Positions 28,344 through 37,525 of a DNA stretch of 51,884 nucleotides are shown one piece after another. How positions within the stretch are numbered: position 1 is the stretch's first letter; each line of letters starts with the position of its first letter. The notes under the pieces were generated by a model, which was given only the letters and a program-made list of their open reading frames with translations, ran no database searches and was not told the DNA's origin. Position numbers and translations under genes: made by a program. The DNA is from an uncultured Flavobacteriaceae bacterium (lineage in GTDB: Bacteria > Bacteroidota > Bacteroidia > Flavobacteriales > Flavobacteriaceae), in contig CALGLR010000033.1 of NCBI GenBank assembly GCA_937959395.1, positions 1 through 51,884 on the forward strand, given 5' to 3'.

Positions 28344-29087
28344 TTAATCTATTCTAGATATTTCTACATCTCCAATGCTTAGTCCTTTGTCAATAGTTGC
28401 ATTACCTTTATAATAGAGTTTTGCTTCTCCATAAGCTGTAAATTTTATACGTTGAGAAGATTGAATTTTAAATTCGGCTTCGCCATAGGCTTTAAGTTTT
28501 GTTGTTTTATTATCAATAGTTAATAAATCTATTACGCCTTCACCGTATGCCGTAATTGTTTGATTTTTGATCATTCCCTTTTTAATTTCTAAAGTACTTT
28601 CTCCATAAATAGTCGTATCAAATTCTTGAAAATTTACAGCATTAAAAACAACCTGAGACTCACCATAAATTTTTAATTTAAAGGCTTCTGAATCAATTTC
28701 ACTTTTGCATAACGTTGCTTGTTCTCCTCGAATAGAAAGTTCTTCTAATTTCTTATAAGTAACAGTAATTGCAAGTACTTTTCCTTTGTAAATAGGAACC
28801 TTCATTTTTACACCGTTTTTAACAACCGTTTTATTTTTTGTAGTTTCCTTAGCATCGTCTAAATACACGCGAAGCGTATTTTGTTTGACTTCAATATTGA
28901 TTTTATCTTCTGGTTCTGTACTTTCTTCTATAGTAACCGACTCTTCATCACCTTCAATAAAAGTGGCTTCTATGTGTGGACTAATAATCACTTTTGTAAA
29001 AGAGTTAACTTCTTTTTTTGTTTGCGAAACGGCTATTTGCGCGATACATATAAAGGCAATAGTTATATAATATATTAGATTTTTCAT
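28344..29087 (-). CDS. DUF2807 (head-GIN-type) exported protein with YGE repeats
   Basis: 247 aa with a signal peptide (ends IAVSQT, ~22). The DUF2807 family forms right-handed parallel beta-helices in Bacteroidota, with unknown biochemical role. Here the helix is built from regular ~20-residue rungs marked by Y-G-E: KIYGESQVVF, TIYGESTLEI, TAYGEGVIDL, KAYGEAEFKI, TAYGEAKLYY, preceded by a degenerate IRGEQAT. It lies 30 nt downstream of a permease gene and 33 nt upstream of the ATPase gene, so it is a member of the export operon. A role as periplasmic accessory or substrate-sensing protein is possible but unproven. Confidence 0.85.
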   Translation of the reverse strand: MKNLIYYITIAFICIAQIAVSQTKKEVNSFTKVIISPHIEATFIEGDEESVTIEESTEPEDKINIEVKQNTLRVYLDDAKETTKNKTVVKNGVKMKVPIYKGKVLAITVTYKKLEELSIRGEQATLCKSEIDSEAFKLKIYGESQVVFNAVNFQEFDTTIYGESTLEIKKGMIKNQTITAYGEGVIDLLTIDNKTTKLKAYGEAEFKIQSSQRIKFTAYGEAKLYYKGNATIDKGLSIGDVEISRID

Positions 29088-29117
29088 AATGTTCTTTTTA
29101 TATTTTTTAATATTTTT

Positions 29118-31469
29118 TTATTCTGTTTTTAAACTATTTACTGGGTTTGCAATTGCAGATTTAACGGCTTGAAAGCTAACTGTTGCCATAGCAATAAGTA
29201 TAGCTACGAGACCTGCTATAATAAAAATCCACCAGTTAATTTCTATGCGATATGCAAAATCTTGAAGCCAATCGCTCATTAATAACCAAGCAATTGGAAC
29301 TGCTATTATAATTGATATAAGTACTAGTTTTAAAAAGTCTTTAGATAACAGCTTTACAATACCAGTAATACTTGCTCCCAAAACTTTACGCACTCCAATT
29401 TCTTTTCTACGTTGTTCTGCAGTGTAAGCAGACAATCCAAAAAGACCAAGGCAAGAAATTAAAATAGCTAGCAAGGCAAATATTTGCGAGAGTTTACCAA
29501 CTAATTGTTCGCTTTTAAACTTGGCATTAAATTGTTCATCAACAAAGGTATATTCAAATGGGAAAGCAGGATTATTCTTTTTCATAACTGCTTCAATTTT
29601 TGAAAGTGTTACGCTTGTAGTTACCTCTGCATTTATTTTTATATATAAATATCTGGCGTAATCATTATGATTAAAAAACATTACAGGATCACTAGCGCCA
29701 TACATATCACCATATAAATAGTTTTTTACAACACCTATTACAGTATAGTCTTTATCCCTTGTTATTTTTTTTCCAATAGGACTCCCAGTTCCCATTAGCT
29801 TAGCAAAAGACTCTGTAACTAATGTATTGGTGCTATCTTTTGCTATATTTTCTCCAAAACCGCGCCCTTCAATTAATTCCATTCCTGTAGTTTCTAAAAA
29901 ATCTTCACTAACGTGCCTAAATGAAATTAATACGTCTTCTGTATCTGTTCCGCCTTGCCATTCTAAACCAGAACCGTTATTTCCACCAGATAATAATTGG
30001 GAATTACTTAATGCTATATTTTTTACTGTTCCTGTATTTATTAAATCTTGTTTAATTACCGTATACTTATCAATCATTTCTTGATTAGTTCTCATAGAAA
30101 TCAACTGGTCTTTATCTAAACCCAAGTCTCTATTTTTTACGTGTTGAATTTGCTGATACACCAAGATTGTACAAATAATAAATACTATTGAAATAGTAAA
30201 TTGTCCAACCACTAATCCTTTACGAATAAAAGACGCAGAACCACTTGTTGTTTTAATCCCTTTTAATACTTCTACAGGTTTGAAAGAGGATAAATAAAAT
30301 GCTGGGTACAAGCCTGCAAAAACACCACAAATTAATGCGATACTAAATAGAACAGCAATATGAAACGGATTGGTTAAACCTAAAACTAAGTTTTTTTCAA
30401 TTAATAAATTGAATTGTGGCAATAATAAAAACAATAGCAAAACACTTATTACTGAAGCGATAAACGACATTATTAAAGCCTCTGCGACAAACTGAACCAT
30501 TAATCGAGAACGACTAGAGCCCATAGCCTTTCTTACCCCAACTTCGTTTGCTCTTTTTTCACTTCTTGCTGTAGATAAGTTCATGAAATTTACACAAGCA
30601 ATTAGTAATATAATTAAGGCGATCACAGAAAATAAGCGTACATAAGTTATTCTGCCCCCAGTTACTTTACCGCCCTCAAAATGCGATCTTAAATGCCAGT
30701 TTTTAATAGTATGCAAAAAGGCGTAATCATTATTACCTTCGTCTTTAATAGGAATCATTGCACGTACCCCAGCATCTACCGTTTCAAAATTAGCTTCAGG
30801 AGATAATTCTACAAAAGTGTCTGAAAAATTATTACCATATTCTTCCATCCATTCGGCACCATCTTGGTAACGTTCAAAAGGTGCTACCCAATCAAAAGGA
30901 AAAGAAACATTACTTGGAAGATTTTCAATTACCCCAGTAACAAGATAATTATCTCTATTACTTACTTTAATTACTCTACCTAGTGCTTTTACGTTTTTAC
31001 CAAAAAGCTGTTCTGCAGTTTCTTGAGTAAGTACAATAGCTTCAGGATTCTTAAAAGCATTTTCTTTATTTCCTTCTATAAATTTTAGACTAAAAATTTC
31101 TAAAAAATCTACATCTGCATATCTTCCTGTTCTATTAATTGCATTATCTCCAATACTAAACAATCGTTCGTCACTGCTTGAACGTGTTGCTCTAACAATT
31201 CCAGGTATTTCCGTTTTCATTGCTTCTGCCAATGGGCCGGGTGTAGAGTAAAACGTACGCCACTCACCTTCATACTCTTGGTTAGTTGGCACATAGTATA
31301 CTTGATCTTGTTTGGCAAAATTGTCGTTAAAACTTACCTCATCTTCTACCCAAAGAAATATTAAACTAGCACAAGTAATACCAATGGCTAAACCAAAAAT
31401 ATTTAAAAAGCTATACCCTTTATTTTTACGTAAACTACGGAAGGCTATTTTTATATAATTTAAAATCAT
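29118..31469 (-). CDS. FtsX/MacB-type ABC permease, 783 aa
   Basis: Large inner-membrane permease with duplicated halves: TM1 (~21-42), a periplasmic MacB-PCD-like domain (~45-270), three FtsX segments (~280-400, ALIILLIACVNFMNLSTARSEKRANEVGVRKAMGS), then a further TM (~425), a second periplasmic domain (~450-660) and three C-terminal segments with RRKEIGVRKVLGAS. The repeated E-x-G-x-R-K-x-[LM]-G loops contact the ATPase. It ends NPVNSLKTE, as do its two paralogues (SLRTE). First gene of the second transcript: a -24/-12-like promoter and dyads lie upstream at 31505-31611. Such proteins usually act with a MacA adaptor and TolC to export lipids, peptides or antibiotics; the substrate is unknown. 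Confidence 0.9.
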   Translation of the reverse strand: MILNYIKIAFRSLRKNKGYSFLNIFGLAIGITCASLIFLWVEDEVSFNDNFAKQDQVYYVPTNQEYEGEWRTFYSTPGPLAEAMKTEIPGIVRATRSSSDERLFSIGDNAINRTGRYADVDFLEIFSLKFIEGNKENAFKNPEAIVLTQETAEQLFGKNVKALGRVIKVSNRDNYLVTGVIENLPSNVSFPFDWVAPFERYQDGAEWMEEYGNNFSDTFVELSPEANFETVDAGVRAMIPIKDEGNNDYAFLHTIKNWHLRSHFEGGKVTGGRITYVRLFSVIALIILLIACVNFMNLSTARSEKRANEVGVRKAMGSSRSRLMVQFVAEALIMSFIASVISVLLLFLLLPQFNLLIEKNLVLGLTNPFHIAVLFSIALICGVFAGLYPAFYLSSFKPVEVLKGIKTTSGSASFIRKGLVVGQFTISIVFIICTILVYQQIQHVKNRDLGLDKDQLISMRTNQEMIDKYTVIKQDLINTGTVKNIALSNSQLLSGGNNGSGLEWQGGTDTEDVLISFRHVSEDFLETTGMELIEGRGFGENIAKDSTNTLVTESFAKLMGTGSPIGKKITRDKDYTVIGVVKNYLYGDMYGASDPVMFFNHNDYARYLYIKINAEVTTSVTLSKIEAVMKKNNPAFPFEYTFVDEQFNAKFKSEQLVGKLSQIFALLAILISCLGLFGLSAYTAEQRRKEIGVRKVLGASITGIVKLLSKDFLKLVLISIIIAVPIAWLLMSDWLQDFAYRIEINWWIFIIAGLVAILIAMATVSFQAVKSAIANPVNSLKTE

Positions 31470-31502
31470 AACTGTTTGTTTTTATTGATTGATACTATTA
31501 GT

Positions 31503-31520
31503 ATAGTTAAGATGGTGCCA
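31503..31520 (-). promoter_or_regulatory. Sigma-54-like (-24/-12) promoter upstream of the third permease gene
   Basis: On the minus strand TTTTTGGCACCATCTTAAC: TGGCAC with GG at -24, then ten bases, then AC where the consensus has GC. The same spacing and nearly the same bases (TTTTTGGCATCATCTTGAC) occur upstream of the adaptor gene. The predicted start site is about 25 bp upstream of the permease ATG. The non-canonical -12 is the weak point; conservation between two separate promoters and the nearby NtrC-type gene support it. Confidence 0.6.
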
Positions 31521-31570
31521 AAAACACAAATATTTGAAAATCAATTTATTATATTTATTTCAAGAGATAA

Positions 31571-31613
31571 AAGTGTTCGAATTTGATACACTACTTGTTC
31601 GTAACCGAACACT
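31571..31613. promoter_or_regulatory. Candidate activator binding sites (UAS), copy 1
   Basis: Two adjacent dyads: AGTGTTCG...GATACACT (31572-31592) and TGTTCG-TAAC-CGAACA (31596-31611). The block lies about 75-120 bp upstream of the predicted start site, the normal place for NtrC-type enhancers. A near copy stands at 38874-38916 before the adaptor gene. Confidence 0.6.
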
Positions 31614-31614
31614 T

Positions 31615-31871
31615 ATACCATTTCTTATTTGAAATAACCGTAACTAAAGCTCAATGTCATTAAGTTAAGGGGATTTATTCCTTTTATGTCACATTGAGCG
31701 CAGTCGAAATGCTATTAAATCTAAGGGTTAAAATGTCTTCGACTGCGCTCAGACTGACATTTACACCTTAACTTAATGACATTGAACTAAGGTTATGCTT
31801 TATTTTTCTAATTTGTATAAAGCAAAAAATCTTCATTTTATTTTACAGTCATTTCAAATAAGAAATGGTAT
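31615..31871. repeat. MITE-like element, family A, interrupted by a second inverted-repeat element
   Basis: Perfect 21-bp terminal inverted repeats at 31615-31635 and 31851-31871 (ATACCATTTCTTATTTGAAAT and its complement), bounded by TA. The right ~86 bp, read on the minus strand, match the left part of the element at 5746. The centre is occupied by a distinct element (31651-31785) with its own 20-bp perfect arms. The composite lies between the second permease stop and the promoter block of the third permease, so it may isolate the two transcripts. Confidence 0.8.
31651..31785. repeat. Nested inverted-repeat element, family B
   Basis: Arms TCAATGTCATTAAGTTAAGG (31651-31670) and its exact complement (31766-31785). 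Inside, a second dyad pairs TGAGCGCAGTCGAA with TTCGACTGCGCTCA. Imperfect 8-bp direct repeats (AACTAAAG at 31642, AACTAAGG at 31785) flank it, consistent with insertion into the older outer element. A relative sits at 47885-48043. Confidence 0.75.
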
Positions 31872-31900
31872 TAAAAACTATTCATCTTTTGATTGATTGA

Positions 31901-34327
31901 TTATTCTGTACGTAATGAATTTACCGGATTAGCCGTTGATGCTTTAAATGCTTGAATACTTACAGTTAGCATTGTAATAACCATAGTTACCAAACCTGCT
32001 GCAACAAAAACCCACCAACTAATTGATACTCTATACGTGTAATTTGCTAACCAATTATCCATTAAATAATAGGCTAATGGTGTCGCAATAACTAACGCGA
32101 TTATTAGAAGAATGAAAAAATCTTTAGTTAACATTTTCAGAACTGTACTTACTTTGGCACCTAGCACTTTGCGAATACCAATTTCTTTCTTTTTTTGTTC
32201 AGCCATAAAAGAGATTAAACCAAACAATCCTAAACAACTTATTAATATCGCTAGTGCAGTAAATACTACTGAGATATTAGCTAAACGCTTCTCTTCGGCT
32301 ATTAATTTTTCAGTTTCTTGATCTACAAAATTGTATACAAATGGTGTACTTTTATTAAATTGTTTCCATACTGTTTTCATTTCTTTTAAAACAGATTCAA
32401 AATTTGCAGTTTCCGTTCTAACTAATAACCAATCTAGGCTAGTATCATTATATAATAGTAAAGGTTTCACTTCTTCTTTTAGAGATGCAAAATGAAAATT
32501 TTCAGTGACACCAACAATTTCATAAGTATCCGTTTCACCTTCGTACGTAGACAGTATTTTTGTCCCTATAGCATCTTTCAATTTTATATTAAATTCGTCT
32601 ATAGTAGCTTTATTAACAATAACTTGGTTTTGATCTTCAAGTCGTATATCTCTTCCTACCAAAAGCTGAGTGCCAACAGTATCAAAATAACCTTCGCTTA
32701 TACCGCTGTTTTTAATTAATACTTGTTCTGTGGGATTTCCGCCAGGTAAATGCCCTCCTATATCACCCATAATAAATTGTGATGGATAATGGCTACTTCC
32801 TGACACCGATTTTATACCAGAAATACTACTTATTTTAGTTTTTAAAGCTCCATATTTATCAGAAGCTTCATTGGTTCCCAAACGTATTGCTATTAAATTG
32901 TCTTTCTCAAAACCCATATCTTTATTTTGTGCATATTTAACTTGTTGCGTTATTATAGAAACTGTAGCAATTAAACCTATAGAGATTACAAACTGAAAAA
33001 CGACTAACGCTTTGCGAAATACGCCGCTTCCAGAACTTAAAGAAACGGTTCCTTTTAATACACGAATAGGTTTGATGGATGATAAAATTAATGCCGGATA
33101 AATACCTGCAATTAATCCTGTAAACACTCCTAAAACCAATAAGATCGCTGAGACTCTCCAATCTAAAAATTCAGAATAACTAACAAACCCTTGTGTTAAT
33201 TTGTTTACTAATGGCAATAACAAAGCAGTTATTGGAATGCTTATACCAGTTGCAAATAGAGACAATAAAACAGATTCTCCTAAAAACTGACCAATTAAAG
33301 ATCTCTTATCGGCGCCAATAGCTTTACGTACTCCAATTTCTTTTGCCCGTTTATTCGCTCTTGCTGTACTTAAATTAATAAAATTAACACAGGCAACCAA
33401 CTGTATAAAAAGAGCTAGTATTATTAATATATATAAGTAGTTAATATCAGATACAGAGCCAATTTGAAAAGAAATACCTTTTGAATATAAATGAATATCT
33501 GTCACTTTTTGTAGACTAAGTTTTTTCTCAAAACCTACCGCTGCGATATCTTTCGCACCTCTTGCATTTAAAAATGCTGGTAATTTACCTTCTACAGTAT
33601 TCGCGCTTTCTTCTGCATTTAGTTTTACATAGGTATGGATGAAATTTTGTGTTGCAAAATTTTGAACTGTTCTAACGAATTCTCCAAGACCCGGTGTATT
33701 AACAGTAATAAAATAGTTTGGGTTTAGATGTGATTTTTTTTGATTTTTATCATCAAAAACACCTGTAACCTTTAGTGTTAGTTGCTCTTCTCCACTGCCG
33801 GAAATAATAGTCTTATCTATAACAGGAATATTACCAAATAACTTAATAGCTAAAGTCGAGGATAATACTACCGTATTAGGGGCAACTAAAGCCGTATTAG
33901 GATTTCCTTCAATAAAATCGTATTTAAAAATATTAAAAACAGTGGGGTCTGCTAAATAACCTCTTGGCTCATAAAAACCTGTATTGCTCCCTGAAACGCG
34001 TATTAAATTCTCTTCTCCTTCTCCCATATATACCAATCGAGCCACTTCTACAACTTCAGGAAAATCTTCTTTCATCGCAAATGCTATTGGCGGACTTGCA
34101 GTTGCAGCATTAAATACTTGTCCATCTGGATTTTTAATGAACGTTTGAACCCGATATAATACTTCTGCATCTTCATGGTGATCGTCATAACCCATTTGTG
34201 CAAACACATATACAAGAATGCTTAAACAACAAACGGTTCCTATAGTTAATCCTAATAAGTTAATACCCGTTTGTAATTTATTTTTCTGAAGACTTCTCCA
34301 CGCTATTTTAAAGTAATTCCTAATCAT
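31901..34327 (-). CDS. FtsX/MacB-type ABC permease, 808 aa
   Basis: Second of three paralogous permeases with the same layout: TM1 (~21-43), periplasmic domain, FtsX block (VACVNFINLSTARANKRAKEIGVRKAIGA), TM, second periplasmic domain, C-terminal FtsX block (KKKEIGIRKVLGAK), ending NPVNSLRTE. Its leader (CGAACA, an A-rich stretch, ATTATG) is nearly the same as that of the 34369-36750 permease, so the two genes arose by tandem duplication including the junction. 41 nt after the preceding permease. Last gene of the transcript starting at the adaptor; a composite repeat follows. Confidence 0.9.
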   Translation of the reverse strand: MIRNYFKIAWRSLQKNKLQTGINLLGLTIGTVCCLSILVYVFAQMGYDDHHEDAEVLYRVQTFIKNPDGQVFNAATASPPIAFAMKEDFPEVVEVARLVYMGEGEENLIRVSGSNTGFYEPRGYLADPTVFNIFKYDFIEGNPNTALVAPNTVVLSSTLAIKLFGNIPVIDKTIISGSGEEQLTLKVTGVFDDKNQKKSHLNPNYFITVNTPGLGEFVRTVQNFATQNFIHTYVKLNAEESANTVEGKLPAFLNARGAKDIAAVGFEKKLSLQKVTDIHLYSKGISFQIGSVSDINYLYILIILALFIQLVACVNFINLSTARANKRAKEIGVRKAIGADKRSLIGQFLGESVLLSLFATGISIPITALLLPLVNKLTQGFVSYSEFLDWRVSAILLVLGVFTGLIAGIYPALILSSIKPIRVLKGTVSLSSGSGVFRKALVVFQFVISIGLIATVSIITQQVKYAQNKDMGFEKDNLIAIRLGTNEASDKYGALKTKISSISGIKSVSGSSHYPSQFIMGDIGGHLPGGNPTEQVLIKNSGISEGYFDTVGTQLLVGRDIRLEDQNQVIVNKATIDEFNIKLKDAIGTKILSTYEGETDTYEIVGVTENFHFASLKEEVKPLLLYNDTSLDWLLVRTETANFESVLKEMKTVWKQFNKSTPFVYNFVDQETEKLIAEEKRLANISVVFTALAILISCLGLFGLISFMAEQKKKEIGIRKVLGAKVSTVLKMLTKDFFILLIIALVIATPLAYYLMDNWLANYTYRVSISWWVFVAAGLVTMVITMLTVSIQAFKASTANPVNSLRTE

Positions 34328-34368
34328 AATGTTTGATTTTTTATTGTTCGTTTTTTGATTGATGATGA

Positions 34369-36750
34369 TTATTCCGTTCGTAAAGAATTCACAGGATTTG
34401 ATAAGGAGGCTTTTATTGCATGAAAACTAACAGTAAGTAGTGCAATACAAATGGCTGAACCACCTGAGAATAAAAACATCCACCATTTTATATCAATCTT
34501 ATAAGCAAAATCTTGTAGCCAATTGTACATAACATACCCTGAGATTGGAGCAGCAATTAGAAATGCAATTAATACTAATTTTAAGAAATCGATAGATAAT
34601 AAATTAACTATTTCAGAAATAGATGCTCCAATAACTTTTCTAATACCAATCTCGCGCTTACGTTGTAATGTGCTATAAGCTGCTAGGCCCAATAATCCTA
34701 AGCATGATATTAAAATTGCCAGGATAGCAAAGTATAAGAATAGATTACCAAAACGTTCTTCGCTTCGATATTGTTCGTTGAAGGAATCATCCAAAAAGAC
34801 ATAATCAAAAGGTAGATTAGGTAAAAAAATATTCCATTTATCTTCAATGGCAGCTAATGTTTGTTTAATATTTTTCGGTTCTAATTTTACAGTAATGAGG
34901 TCATTGTTATTGCTTTCCATTCTCATTGTTAATGGACTTATATTTTCTTGTAATGAATTGAAGTGAAAGTTTTTAACAACCCCTATAACTTGTCCTTCTC
35001 TTCCCCATTGTTTAAATCGAACACCTATAGCTTCTTGTGGATTACTATATCCTAATAATTTCACCGTTTCTTCATTTAATAGCATTGCTTCTGTAGAGTC
35101 TGAAGCAAAATCTCTTGAAAATGACCTTCCAGCAAGTAACTTAAGATCAAACTGAGTGATGTAATCATAATCTACAAAATAGAGGTCTAAATTTGCAATT
35201 TGTAAGTCACCACTTTTGTTTTCAATTTCAGAATAAGCAGCAGAGTTTCCACCTCCAGGCACACTAGATCCTAAACTGGTAAATTTTACACCAGGAATAT
35301 TATCAATAGCTGTTTTTAACGCTAACTGAGACTGAGAAGATTCTGCTTCAAGAATTAGTAAATGTTCTTTATTAAAACCTAATTCTTGATTACGCATATA
35401 TTCCATTTGATTATAGATAATTATAGTACCTGTAATTAAAGCAATAGAAATAGTAAACTGTATAACAACTAAACTCTTCCTTAATAAAACACCTTTGCTT
35501 CCTGTAGAAAAATTACCTTTCAATACTTTAATGGGCTTAAAAGAAGACAAAACCATAGAAGGGTAAATTCCTGCTAAAACACCTATAGCTAATGAAATAC
35601 CTAACAGCATAAAAATGCTAGTGTAATTAGAGAAGAGTCCTTCACTAATTACTTTACCCGTGAGGTTATTAAAAAACGGCAATATTAAGGTAATTATAAG
35701 TACAGTTATAAAAAAAGCTATTAAGCAAGTTATAATAGACTCTCCAATAAATTGTAACGAAAGTTGTTCTTTTGCAGCTCCCATTACTTTTCGAATACCT
35801 ACTTCTTTTGCTCTTTCTACTGAGCGTGCTGTTGTTAGATTAATAAAATTGATAGAAGCAATTAAAAGGATAAAAATTGCAATGATTGAAAATATGTATA
35901 CATTACTCATACTGCCTCCTCCTGTACCACCACGTGTAGAATTCAAGTATAAATCCTTTAAAGGCTCTAGAGAGAGCGTAACAAACATTTTACTTTGTTT
36001 CATATATTCTCCACTGTGTTTTTCTAAAAAGGCAGGGAATTTAGAGGTTAATTTATTCGAATCTGTTTGAGAGTTTACCAAAATATATGCAGCAGCATCA
36101 TAGCTTCCCCATTGCGTGTCTAACGTTTTTTCTAAATTTTGAGTAAACGTTGTTAAAGAAAGAATCATGTCTGCTTGGATATGAGAATTCTCAGGAATAT
36201 CTTCCATAATTCCGGTCACAGTTGCATTGAACCCTTCTTCTGTTATTTTTAAAGATTGACCAATAGGGTCTTGATCTCCAAAATATTTTTTTGCGTTGGT
36301 TTCCGATAAAACAATACTAAACTGTTTTTTTAGTACATCTTTAGGATTTCCTTGTAATAATTTGAAATCAAAAACAGAGAAAAAACTTGAATCAACAGCA
36401 ATGGCATTTGTTTCTTTAAATTTTAGTTCACCTTTTCGAACTAACATATTAAGGCCATTTACTCTAACTGCGCTTATTATTTCAGGAAAGTCTTTTTGTA
36501 AATTGGGAGGAACTGCCCATGCAGTAATATTAGCTTCAATATTATCAGAAGGTGTTTTTATATCTGCAACGACTCTATAAATATCATCTCCTTTACTATG
36601 AAATTTATCATAACTTAATTCAAAATTTACATACAGCAGCATCAAAAAACTGGCTGCTATTCCTATAGATAATCCAGCTATATTTATAAATGTAAATCCT
36701 CTGCGACGCCAAAGGTTTCTAAACGTGATTTTTAAATAGTTCTTAAACAT
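34369..36750 (-). CDS. FtsX/MacB-type ABC permease, 793 aa
   Basis: First permease of the adaptor-led transcript. TM1 ~21-42 (FINIAGLSIGIAASFLMLLYV), periplasmic MacB-PCD-like domain with a Gly-rich GGTGGGS loop at its membrane end, FtsX block (ASINFINLTTARSVERAKEVGIRKVMGA), second periplasmic domain, C-terminal block (KREIGIRKVIGAS), ending NPVNSLRTE. Separated from the ATPase gene by 85 bp that consist mostly of a (GATT)14 tract. Presumed partner of the ATPase at 36836 and of the MacA-like adaptor; exported molecule unknown. Confidence 0.9.
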   Translation of the reverse strand: MFKNYLKITFRNLWRRRGFTFINIAGLSIGIAASFLMLLYVNFELSYDKFHSKGDDIYRVVADIKTPSDNIEANITAWAVPPNLQKDFPEIISAVRVNGLNMLVRKGELKFKETNAIAVDSSFFSVFDFKLLQGNPKDVLKKQFSIVLSETNAKKYFGDQDPIGQSLKITEEGFNATVTGIMEDIPENSHIQADMILSLTTFTQNLEKTLDTQWGSYDAAAYILVNSQTDSNKLTSKFPAFLEKHSGEYMKQSKMFVTLSLEPLKDLYLNSTRGGTGGGSMSNVYIFSIIAIFILLIASINFINLTTARSVERAKEVGIRKVMGAAKEQLSLQFIGESIITCLIAFFITVLIITLILPFFNNLTGKVISEGLFSNYTSIFMLLGISLAIGVLAGIYPSMVLSSFKPIKVLKGNFSTGSKGVLLRKSLVVIQFTISIALITGTIIIYNQMEYMRNQELGFNKEHLLILEAESSQSQLALKTAIDNIPGVKFTSLGSSVPGGGNSAAYSEIENKSGDLQIANLDLYFVDYDYITQFDLKLLAGRSFSRDFASDSTEAMLLNEETVKLLGYSNPQEAIGVRFKQWGREGQVIGVVKNFHFNSLQENISPLTMRMESNNNDLITVKLEPKNIKQTLAAIEDKWNIFLPNLPFDYVFLDDSFNEQYRSEERFGNLFLYFAILAILISCLGLLGLAAYSTLQRKREIGIRKVIGASISEIVNLLSIDFLKLVLIAFLIAAPISGYVMYNWLQDFAYKIDIKWWMFLFSGGSAICIALLTVSFHAIKASLSNPVNSLRTE

Positions 36751-36775
36751 AATGTTGGTGATTTACTGTTCGTTT

Positions 36776-36835
<60 letters not shown>

Positions 36836-37513
36836 TTACACTAATACATTTTCAGTCACTTTTTGTCCGTCAAGCATTCTTATAATACGGTGACTATATT
36901 TCGCATCGTGTTCACTATGTGTTACCATTATAATTGTAGTTCCAGCTTCGTTAAGTTCAATTAGTAAATCCATTACCTCATTACCATTTGTACTATCTAA
37001 ATTTCCTGTTGGCTCATCGGCAAGAATTAGTTTTGGATTATTAACTACTGCTCTCGCAACTGCAACACGTTGTTGTTGACCACCAGATAATTGTTGCGGA
37101 AAATGATTACGTCTATGCATGATCTGCATTTTCTCAAGTACTTCCTCTACTCTTTTCTTACGTTCTGCTGGTTTTACACCCGTATATATTAATGGGAGTT
37201 CTACATTTTCAAAAACAGTTAATTCATCAATTAAATTAAAACTTTGAAAAACGAAACCTACATTATGCTTTCTTAACTCTGAACGCTTACGCTCATTATA
37301 CCCAGCAACTTCTTCGCCATTAAATTTGAAACTTCCACCATCTGGATCATCTAATAATCCAAGGATGTTTAGTAAAGTAGATTTACCACAACCCGAAGGT
37401 CCCATTATGGCAACAAACTCACCTTCTTTTACGTTAAACGACAGCTTATTTAACGCTATAGTTTGTACTTCTTCTGTTTTATAAAATTTCTCTAAGTCTG
37501 TAATATGTATCAT
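36836..37513 (-). CDS. ABC transporter ATP-binding protein (MacB/LolD type)
   Basis: 225-aa nucleotide-binding subunit. Walker A GPSGCGKS at 38-45, VFQSFNLIDELTVFENVELPL after the Q-loop, canonical signature LSGGQQQRVAVARAV, Walker B LILADEPTGNLDS, switch His in MVTHSEHD. Only 12 nt after the adaptor gene, as in macAB-type operons. It should energise the FtsX-type permeases encoded just downstream. The stop codon is immediately followed by the tetranucleotide repeat. Confidence 0.94.
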   Translation of the reverse strand: MIHITDLEKFYKTEEVQTIALNKLSFNVKEGEFVAIMGPSGCGKSTLLNILGLLDDPDGGSFKFNGEEVAGYNERKRSELRKHNVGFVFQSFNLIDELTVFENVELPLIYTGVKPAERKKRVEEVLEKMQIMHRRNHFPQQLSGGQQQRVAVARAVVNNPKLILADEPTGNLDSTNGNEVMDLLIELNEAGTTIIMVTHSEHDAKYSHRIIRMLDGQKVTENVLV

Positions 37514-37525
37514 TGTGTTATGTTT

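Noticed and set aside
31596-31611. TGTTCG dyad as part of the adjacent MITE
   Set aside because: It lies outside the terminal repeat (31615), is absent from other MITE copies, and recurs instead before the adaptor gene.
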